Part shown: positions 1-5,744 of the stretch, one piece after another
Position numbering within the stretch: the first letter of the stretch is position 1
Layout of the letters: every line of letters begins with the position of its first letter
Source of the DNA: an uncultured Phycisphaerae bacterium
GTDB taxonomy: Bacteria; Planctomycetota; Phycisphaerae; Phycisphaerales; SM1A02
DNA: 7,129 nt
Direction: 5' to 3'
Assembly (NCBI GenBank): GCA_937899935.1
Contig: CALCOW010000465.1
Span: 1 to 7,129, forward strand
Notes under the pieces: model-generated
Seen by the model: only the letters and a program-made list of their open reading frames with translations
Told to the model about the DNA's origin: nothing
Databases searched by the model: none
Made by a program: the position numbers and the translations under genes

Positions 1-1268
1 AGTGTGGTCAATAGGATACGTTGGCGGCGCTGATCTCGCTGGCAGACCTCAGCATAGGGTATGGTTGTAAATGAAACCATCTCATAAAGTGATTGATAGC
101 GGCCTTTTGAGAGGTAATGGAGAACACGCTCACACCTTTTCTTTATTTTGAAAATGGGTGACCGGACAGTGTCTCTCATCTCAATAAAATTGCGAAGGGC
201 AAGATCTGCGATTGCTTCGGCATTGGGCTTCTGTTCTTGATAGAAGCCATCAATCGCCACGGCAATCGACTCAGAAGTGTCAAGGTGTCGCATTAATACC
301 TTGCAATCTTCAAAGGCAGCGTTCATTCCTTGGCCAAAGAATGGCACGATTGCATGTGCTGAGTCGCCGATAAGCACCACCTTGTCACCAAAGTTCCATG
401 GTCCGCATCGAATCGTCTGTAAGCAGCTGGTTGGATTTTCCATGTACTGTTCAGTTAGATCTGGCATTAAAGGAACCGCGTCCTGGAAGTGTTGTTGAAA
501 AAGCGGTTGTACATCTTCGGCTTTCTGGATGGCATTGAAGCTAATCGGTCCATCCCAAGGCCAGAACAAGGTGCAAGTAAAGGTGCCATCTTGATTTGGC
601 AGGGCGATCATCATCGACTCGCCATGTGGCCAAATATGCAGGGCATCTGAGTCCATTGCATAGGCGCCATTGGCCAAGGCAGGAATTTCAAGTTCTTTGT
701 ATCCATGGTCAATGTAAGAGACGCTATGGCTAAAGCCGGGCTCCAGGGTCATGCCCTTGCGGACTGACGAGAAGGCACCATCTGCTCCGATCAATAGATC
801 GCACTCAGGCGTCTTCGAGGCCTGGTCGTTTGCGTCAGTGAGCGTGGCAATCCCCTCTCTGAGATTGACCTCGGTGCAGCTTTGGCCAAAGTGCAGTTTG
901 ACTTGGTCAAACTCATCAGCAGCTTCTAAAAGCGTGATATTGAGTCCGCCGCGAGAGACCGAATTAATGACATTCTTTTTATCTCTTGAGTAAGGCTGGA
1001 AAGTGAGTTGTCCAGTCTTGCTGTGAAGCATGCGACCAGGCATCGGCGTCGCATCTCGTAACACGCGTTGGTCAAGATCAACCTGTGCAAGAGCGTCAAT
1101 ACCGCGCGCTGAAAGTGCCAGGTTAATTGAGCGGCCTCCAATAAATCCCTTGCTGCGGGGATCTGGACGCCCTTCATACACATCAACCCGCCAGCCAGCG
1201 CGGGCCAGATAACAGGCCATCAGGCTCCCCGCAAGTCCGGCTCCCATAATGACGGCGTGTTGTGGCAC
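1..1268 (-). CDS. kmo: Kynurenine 3-monooxygenase (FAD-dependent), C-terminus cut by window edge
   Basis: This flavoprotein hydroxylates L-kynurenine to 3-hydroxykynurenine using NADPH and O2. I translated 422 codons with no stop or frameshift. Seen: the FAD-binding GAGLAG motif (residues 9-14) followed by the acidic end of strand 2 (E32); the KMO signature GRSINLALSARG (45-56); GADGAFSSVR in the middle; and the second FAD motif GDSAHAIVPFFGQGMN starting at G301. R79 and Y93 align with human R85 and Y99, which bind the substrate carboxylate. The start is GTG at 1268: an in-frame TAG lies two codons upstream, AAGGGG sits 9 bases before it, and this start keeps the first beta strand (HAVIM). 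The ATG at 1247 would remove that strand. The gene begins 3 bp after the kynureninase stop, so the two are surely co-transcribed. About 25-60 C-terminal residues are missing, so a C-terminal membrane anchor like that of the mitochondrial enzyme cannot be judged. Confidence 0.96.
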   Translation of the reverse strand, partial: MPQHAVIMGAGLAGSLMACYLARAGWRVDVYEGRPDPRSKGFIGGRSINLALSARGIDALAQVDLDQRVLRDATPMPGRMLHSKTGQLTFQPYSRDKKNVINSVSRGGLNITLLEAADEFDQVKLHFGQSCTEVNLREGIATLTDANDQASKTPECDLLIGADGAFSSVRKGMTLEPGFSHSVSYIDHGYKELEIPALANGAYAMDSDALHIWPHGESMMIALPNQDGTFTCTLFWPWDGPISFNAIQKAEDVQPLFQQHFQDAVPLMPDLTEQYMENPTSCLQTIRCGPWNFGDKVVLIGDSAHAIVPFFGQGMNAAFEDCKVLMRHLDTSESIAVAIDGFYQEQKPNAEAIADLALRNFIEMRDTVRSPIFKIKKRCERVLHYLSKGRYQSLYEMVSFTTIPYAEVCQRDQRRQRILLTT

Positions 1269-1271
1269 CAG

Positions 1272-2588
1272 CTAGTGCCCCTTGTCATGATTGCTAAGTA
1301 CATCGGCCAGCACCCAAACATCTTCAAAGGTGTTATAGAGTGGTGTTGGTGCAACGCGAATAACATTGGGGGTGCGGAAGTCGCAGACCATCTGGGCGGA
1401 GCGAACCGCCTCAAAACGTTCGCGCGGGGCATCATGCACAAGCAATGAAAGCTGGCAGCCACAGAATGCCGCATCGACCGGCGTAATGATTTCAAAGGGA
1501 CTTCCCTTCGCCTGTTCAAGCAACCATCTCAGATAGCCAGTGAGTTGCATGCTCTTGGCTCGAGCTCGAGCCATCGAAGCTTGTTGAAAAATCTCTAGTG
1601 ATGCCCTGAGAGGTGTCATGGCCAAGATTGGAGGATTACTTAATTGCCAACCCTCAGCGCCGCATTGTGGGTCAAAGGCTTCGCCAAATTCAAATCTTGT
1701 GGACGGATCATTTCCCCACCAGCCACCGTAGCGATTAAGGTGAGGCGATTCTTCGTGGCGTTCATGTACAAAGCAGCCAGCAATCGCGCCCGGTCCGGCG
1801 TTGAGATATTTGTAGGAGCACCAGACAGCAAAATCCGGTCCCCATTCATGCAGCTTTAGTGGCATATTACCCACGGCGTGGGCGAGGTCCCATCCAACCA
1901 TGCATCCGGCCGCATGTCCAGCACGTGTAATGCGTTCAATCTCCATAAATTGTCCAGTGAAATAGTTGACCCCAGCTAGCATGACCAGTGATATCTCGCT
2001 GCCATGATCTCGTAAGAGTTGTTCTACATCTTCAGTGCGAATCAAGTGCTCGCTCGGTCGCGGACGAATCCAGAGAACGTGTTCGTTTGGATCAAGGCCA
2101 CGTGATTTGATGTGTGAGGCCACCGCGTAGCGGTCTGATGGAAAGATGGGCTCCTCGAGCAAGATCTTCGTACGGCCGCTGGACAAGTCAGGTTGATAGA
2201 AGCTCACCAACATGAGATGCAAGTTGACGGTCAGCGAGTTCATCATCACGGTCTCGCCGGGCAGGCTGCCAACCATGGTCGCGGCGGTTTCGCGAAAGAG
2301 CTCGTGGTAGCGATACCAGGCGGTCTCTCCATGTTGGTGTCCGTCAACGCCGTGCTTTGACCAATCTGCGAGCTCTTGGGCAATGAGATCCTTGGCCTGT
2401 TTGGGCATGAGTCCTAAGCTGTTGCCCGCGAAGTAACGAAGAGGTTGGCCGCGGTCATCCGTTGGGAGCTCAAAGGCGTCACGAAAACGAGCAAGTGGAT
2501 CGCAGCGATCAGCCTCGACAGCAAATGCATGCTCACTCGAGAATGAATCGGCAGGCATCGGATGATTGACGGGTGTTAGGCTTTGCAT
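1272..2588 (-). CDS. kynU: Kynureninase (PLP-dependent), likely 3-hydroxykynurenine-preferring
   Basis: This enzyme cleaves (3-hydroxy)kynurenine to (3-hydroxy)anthranilate plus alanine. The protein has 438 residues, slightly below the human enzyme (465). Seen: FAGNSLGL (53-60); the PLP-phosphate region NSLTVNLHL (117-125); WDLAHAVGN (233-241) with D234 contacting the PLP ring; the Schiff-base lysine K260 in WCSYKYLNAGPG; SNPPIL (317-322); and RTPNVIRVAPTPLYN near the C-terminus. H84 and N318 align with human H102 and N333, the residues tied to 3-hydroxykynurenine preference, which fits the adjacent monooxygenase. The ATG at 2588 lies within the end of the decarboxylase gene (13-bp overlap), which suggests translational coupling; the Shine-Dalgarno is weak (AGG, about 6 bases away). 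A second ATG at 2558 has no better site. The fold, catalytic lysine and context leave little doubt. The substrate preference is inferred. Confidence 0.98.
   Translation of the reverse strand: MQSLTPVNHPMPADSFSSEHAFAVEADRCDPLARFRDAFELPTDDRGQPLRYFAGNSLGLMPKQAKDLIAQELADWSKHGVDGHQHGETAWYRYHELFRETAATMVGSLPGETVMMNSLTVNLHLMLVSFYQPDLSSGRTKILLEEPIFPSDRYAVASHIKSRGLDPNEHVLWIRPRPSEHLIRTEDVEQLLRDHGSEISLVMLAGVNYFTGQFMEIERITRAGHAAGCMVGWDLAHAVGNMPLKLHEWGPDFAVWCSYKYLNAGPGAIAGCFVHERHEESPHLNRYGGWWGNDPSTRFEFGEAFDPQCGAEGWQLSNPPILAMTPLRASLEIFQQASMARARAKSMQLTGYLRWLLEQAKGSPFEIITPVDAAFCGCQLSLLVHDAPRERFEAVRSAQMVCDFRTPNVIRVAPTPLYNTFEDVWVLADVLSNHDKGH
1278..1283 (-). promoter_or_regulatory. Shine-Dalgarno site of the monooxygenase gene
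   Basis: Read on the minus strand this is AAGGGG, 9 bases before the GTG at 1268. It lies inside the last codons of the kynureninase gene. It decides the GTG start, because the later in-frame ATG (1247) has no comparable site and would truncate the FAD fold. Confidence 0.7.
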
Positions 2589-3637
2589 GTTGCCTGGAAT
2601 TCTTTGGCTACGGTATGCGTCGATTCGATCCCTAAGAACTCCAGTGCGGTGCCTGCCATCATGCGGCCGCGTTGCACGCTTGTCAGTTCTGGCAAGGAAT
2701 CAATGACTGTTCCGGGTCTTGCTTCGCCTAAAGGAAATGGATAGTCAGATCCAAGCGCAATGCGATCGCATCCGAACAGTTGAATCAGTGAGTTAAGCGC
2801 CGATGGATCGTGGACTAAGGAGTCCACATAGAGCCGTTGAAGATAGCTTCTTGGGTCTTTGCAATCGTTGATGGCACATAAATCTGGCCTCACATGAAAG
2901 CCGTGCTCGACGCGTCCAATGAGGCCAGGAAAACTGCCGCCGCCATGGGCAAAGGCGATGCGCAGCTGAGGCAGTCGATCGAGGACACCGCTGAAGATCA
3001 GCGAACACATGGCCAATGCCGTCTCGGCCGGCATGCCGACCAGCCAGCGAAGCCAATATTTCTCCATTCTTGAGGCGCCAAGCATGTCCCAGGGATGGAC
3101 AAAAATGGCAGCATTCATTGATGCCGCAGCCTCAAGGAATGGAAAGATCGATTCGTCATCCAGATTGAGTCCATTGACATGAGTGCCGATCTGTATGCCA
3201 GCAAGGCCGAGTTCGGCGACACAGTGTTCAAGTTCGGAAATGGCTCGGTTGGTATCTTGAAGAGGGACGGTGCCCAGTCCAATGAAGCGCTTTGGAAAAT
3301 CTTGGACCACCTGGGCGATATGATCATTGAGCAACCTTGCGAGCTTGCTGGTCTTGTCAGCATCTGCCCAATAGCTGAACATCACGGGGACCGTTGACAG
3401 TACTTGGACGTCAACGCCTGTCTGATCGCACTCTTCGATACGCCGTTGTGGATCCCAGCAGTTGGAGTCAATTTCTCGAAACGTTTTACCTTGGCACATC
3501 AACGTGGCGCAGCAAGGCGATGTCTGGGTCATTGTCACCCAGCGATCGTCACCCCATTCATGAGCAAGATCCGGCCACTGGGGTGGGAGAATGTGGGTAT
3601 GGAGATCTACTTTATACACGTTGGGGCGTACTCCCAT
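2576..3637 (-). CDS. acmsd: 2-amino-3-carboxymuconate-6-semialdehyde decarboxylase (ACMSD)
   Basis: This metal-dependent amidohydrolase-superfamily decarboxylase converts ACMS to 2-aminomuconate 6-semialdehyde, diverting the intermediate from spontaneous cyclisation to quinolinate. The protein has 353 residues (human 336) and is strikingly close to the animal enzyme across its length, for example STVPVMFSYWA (81-91) and YWLRWLVGMPAET (194-206). The zinc ligands are present: H13 and H15 (HTH), H181 (FVHPWDM), H231 (FAHGGG) and D298 (GSDYPFPLGE). R54, W198 and R242 match human R47, W191 and R235 at a constant offset of 7, so the region has no gaps relative to human. ATG 3637 is taken as the start. 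A GTG at 3619 (giving Met-Tyr-Lys-Val-Asp-Leu-His) would match the family's usual short N-terminus and has GGGAG upstream, so the start is uncertain by six codons. It is the first gene of the three-gene cluster. Confidence 0.97.
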   Translation of the reverse strand: MGVRPNVYKVDLHTHILPPQWPDLAHEWGDDRWVTMTQTSPCCATLMCQGKTFREIDSNCWDPQRRIEECDQTGVDVQVLSTVPVMFSYWADADKTSKLARLLNDHIAQVVQDFPKRFIGLGTVPLQDTNRAISELEHCVAELGLAGIQIGTHVNGLNLDDESIFPFLEAAASMNAAIFVHPWDMLGASRMEKYWLRWLVGMPAETALAMCSLIFSGVLDRLPQLRIAFAHGGGSFPGLIGRVEHGFHVRPDLCAINDCKDPRSYLQRLYVDSLVHDPSALNSLIQLFGCDRIALGSDYPFPLGEARPGTVIDSLPELTSVQRGRMMAGTALEFLGIESTHTVAKEFQATCKA

Positions 3638-3680
3638 TTCGCCGCAAGGACGGTTTCGGTGACCCCTCAGTCGCCTTCAG

Positions 3681-5120
3681 TTAGGGGCAAATAACGGTGT
3701 TCGATCGTGCCGAAACATCGCCCTTAACGTTCCCGCCCTTGTTGAGGCAAATGCGAGAATCATAAGCTTTGACTTTACTGAAGTCGGCATCAACACCGCC
3801 ACCAATTGGCGCATCATTGTGTGTGATTGTGGTGAAATAAAACTTCAGATCTTCGCTTTCCACATAAAGGCCACCACCATTTTGTACCGCGAAGTTTCTC
3901 TTGATACTGCAAAAGCGAATGATGCTTTTGGAGGACCGGATCAAAGCGATGCCGCCGCCAGCATCGCCCGCAGTATTATTGTTGAACTTGGAGAACTCCA
4001 GGGTGATCTCGGTGCGGAGCTGTCCATAAAAACCGCCGCCAGTACCGCCGCCCGCGACATTGTTCTTGACGACGCAGTTGTCCACTTGTACGGCGTTGAT
4101 AGAGTCTTCGGCGTAGATTCCACCACCAAATTTAACGCACGCGTTCTTGTTGATATCACACCCGGTCAGCCTCGCGTCACCATCGGCGATATAGAGGCCG
4201 CCTCCTTTGCCAGTGTTACTGGACACGGCATTTTTTAGAAACGTGCAGTTTTCAAATTCTGCATGACACGAATTACCAACCCAAGCGCCTCCACCCTTAT
4301 TGCGGCCGATGTTCTTTGAAATCTTGCAATCCTTGAAAAGCGGATTACTAGAACGTGTCACATAAATGCCGCCACCGGCTCCTGCGATGTTGCCTCTAAT
4401 TGTGCAATCAGTAATCTGGGGTCGCCCGTTTGGGTTACTGATGAGAATGCCGCCGCCCTCAACAGTTGTGACGTTGTTGTGAATCTTGCAATTGTTGATG
4501 GTTGGGCTTCCGCCCTCTATCTGAATGCCGCCAGCATTAAAGGCTGATTCGTTCTTCTTGATCACGCAATCGTCAATGGTTGGGTTGCCCGCATTAATGA
4601 ATATACCGCAGCCGAACAAGCCAGCGCCGGGGAAGTTCTTCTTGATCACGCACTTTTCAATGAGTGGATTCGATGCCCCATTTATCTCTATGCCGAACTT
4701 GCAGTTCTGGATAATGCAATTGCGTATTGTGGGGCTGCTGTTGTTAATATTGATGCCGTGCGAAATGGTATTGCCAACAATTGTAATGTTCTCGATCACT
4801 GTGGCACTGCTGTTGCCTTGAGCAATCTCGATCACAAACTGGTTATTCTGGGCAGAAATAGAGCAGTCCTTCGGATTTCCGGATTGACCTTTGATCGTAA
4901 TATTGTTGTTGTTAAGGGTGATACTTTCGGTAAGCATGCTGCCAGGTACGATCTCGATCGTATCGCCAGACACGGCTTGGGCAATGGCCGAACTAATGGA
5001 TGGTGTGGCGCCACTAGGTACGATAAAAGTTTGTTGGGCATGGCCATAGGCAGTGGTCAGAAGCACCACGAGGGACAGACTTGCCAGAAGCTTTCGAGAG
5101 GCTGTGAAGGACTGGGGCAT
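3681..5120 (-). CDS. Secreted right-handed parallel beta-helix protein
   Basis: The protein has 479 residues and is predicted to be exported. Seen: a Sec signal peptide (basic RK at 9-10, hydrophobic 11-24, likely cleavage after GHA at 28); an N-terminal cap region (30-80) with the pattern common in these proteins (SISSAIAQA, GDTIEIVPG, NITIKG); then about 13 coils of 22-29 residues. Most coils carry a Cys-x-Ile-x-x-Asn face (C135, 157, 185, 211, 239, 265, 292, 321, 349, 404) followed by a GGG(I/L/F) turn. The chain ends in ICP with no sorting signal or membrane segment. Such folds often bind or cut polysaccharides, but I see no pectate-lyase-type catalytic signature, so no enzyme activity is claimed. 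The start at 5120 is chosen for its AGGAGA site and the signal peptide; the frame is open to 5348 but that would bury the signal peptide. It lies 43 bp upstream of the decarboxylase gene on the same strand. Confidence 0.9.
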   Translation of the reverse strand: MPQSFTASRKLLASLSLVVLLTTAYGHAQQTFIVPSGATPSISSAIAQAVSGDTIEIVPGSMLTESITLNNNNITIKGQSGNPKDCSISAQNNQFVIEIAQGNSSATVIENITIVGNTISHGININNSSPTIRNCIIQNCKFGIEINGASNPLIEKCVIKKNFPGAGLFGCGIFINAGNPTIDDCVIKKNESAFNAGGIQIEGGSPTINNCKIHNNVTTVEGGGILISNPNGRPQITDCTIRGNIAGAGGGIYVTRSSNPLFKDCKISKNIGRNKGGGAWVGNSCHAEFENCTFLKNAVSSNTGKGGGLYIADGDARLTGCDINKNACVKFGGGIYAEDSINAVQVDNCVVKNNVAGGGTGGGFYGQLRTEITLEFSKFNNNTAGDAGGGIALIRSSKSIIRFCSIKRNFAVQNGGGLYVESEDLKFYFTTITHNDAPIGGGVDADFSKVKAYDSRICLNKGGNVKGDVSARSNTVICP

Positions 5121-5124
5121 TTTG

Positions 5125-5134
5125 GCGGTCTCCT
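5125..5134 (-). promoter_or_regulatory. Ribosome binding site of the beta-helix gene
   Basis: The minus strand reads AGGAGACCGC, ending 4 bases before the ATG at 5120, with the AGGAGA core 8 bases away. This decides the 5120 start over upstream in-frame ATGs. The GGAGACCGC part is repeated at the same distance before the YHYH gene (6781-6789). Confidence 0.75.
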
Positions 5135-5165
5135 GATAAGGCCATTCTGGCGTTGCGATCGCCCT

Positions 5166-5194
5166 ATTGAACCACCCAGAGCACAGGGCAGCAA
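5166..5194 (-). promoter_or_regulatory. Weak candidate sigma70-type promoter for the beta-helix gene
   Basis: On the minus strand, TTGCTG (5194-5189) and TTCAAT (5171-5166) are separated by 17 bases. The match to TTGACA/TATAAT is 3/6 and 4/6. It would give a leader of roughly 40 bases containing the AGGAGA site. It sits in the 133-bp divergent spacer between the beta-helix gene and the plus-strand membrane gene. The match is poor, so this is only the best candidate by eye. Confidence 0.22.
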
Positions 5195-5253
5195 GTACGA
5201 TTACTCCCAGGCGGGGTCGCACGGCGATGGTTGTCCCGTTACAGTACCCGGCT

Positions 5254-5733
5254 ATGGCTAAATATCTGATTATCGCAGTGGTTTTTGTAGGAATCGCAAT
5301 CTGGATCGTAGGCTGGGTCATGAACCCCGGCGACGACGAGACCATCACCGGAAAAGAGAGTGTTCCAGCGGCGACCGCTCAAGTAGAGCCGCTGCTTGAG
5401 GGCGATGTGCTTCCCGCGGTCTGGACCGCCTCTGATCGGCCTGATTGGGTCACGGCGTTGCCCCCAGCGGAGCGTGGTGATGAAGCTCGCATCAGCGATT
5501 TGATGAAGACCGACGTGATCACCGGCCTGGGCATCAAACCGGCTCGGCTCTATGTCAATGCTGAGAACTGGACATCGATGAATGATCTAGAACGCCAGAC
5601 CATCGGTCAGATGGCACTCAAACTGGCGCTTGCGGCAGGATCGACCGAGACCTCCCTGATGGTGCTGCCGGCAAAGATGATTGATGTTCCTCAAAATGAA
5701 TGGAAGCCACTGGGCCAGATTTCCGCTCCGTAA
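5254..5733 (+). CDS. Small membrane-anchored protein of unknown function
   Basis: I do not recognise this 159-residue protein. It has one hydrophobic segment (about residues 4-23, LIIAVVFVGIAIWIVGW) right after a short MAK start. An acidic, Pro/Ala-rich linker (24-75) follows, then a more compact C-terminal part (76-150) with an amphipathic stretch around LERQTIGQMALKLALAAG (112-129). This suggests a single-span protein with its soluble domain either outside or inside. The positive-inside rule (K3 before, acidic DD after the segment) favours N-in, C-outside. There is no lipobox Cys. The start is uncertain: ATG 5254 places the anchor at the N-terminus but has no clear Shine-Dalgarno, ATG 5227 adds nine residues, and a TTG at 5167 is also in frame. 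It is divergent from the beta-helix gene and convergent with the YHYH gene, 11 bp apart. Codon use and a coherent domain layout support a real gene. Confidence 0.75.
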   Translation: MAKYLIIAVVFVGIAIWIVGWVMNPGDDETITGKESVPAATAQVEPLLEGDVLPAVWTASDRPDWVTALPPAERGDEARISDLMKTDVITGLGIKPARLYVNAENWTSMNDLERQTIGQMALKLALAAGSTETSLMVLPAKMIDVPQNEWKPLGQISAP

Positions 5734-5744
5734 TCACTGGCAAT

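Noticed and set aside
1245..1247. ATG at 1247 as the monooxygenase start
   Set aside because: It would remove the first beta strand before GAGLAG; the GTG at 1268 has a better ribosome site and keeps the FAD fold.
3663..3687. CCCCT/AGGGG inverted repeat at the end of the beta-helix gene
   Set aside because: The stem is only 5 bp with a 15-base loop and no T-tract, too weak for a terminator.
3900..4720. Periodic GCCGCC-rich DNA at about 80-bp spacing, reminiscent of a repeat array
   Set aside because: The periodicity is that of the GGG turns in beta-helix coils; the units are degenerate and coding, so it is neither a CRISPR array nor a satellite.
5155..5162. GCGATCGC palindrome, the HIP1 octamer common in cyanobacteria
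   Set aside because: A single copy in the divergent spacer; one octamer is no evidence for cyanobacterial origin or function.
3819..5261. Long plus-strand frames opposite the beta-helix gene (for example 3819-4238 and 4758-5261)
   Set aside because: They are antisense shadows of the repetitive Gly/Asn-rich coding sequence and show no protein-family features.
5121..5348. N-terminal extension of the beta-helix frame to an ATG at 5348
   Set aside because: It would add 76 residues in front of a clear signal peptide, skip the AGGAGA site at 5129-5134, and overlap the divergent membrane gene.
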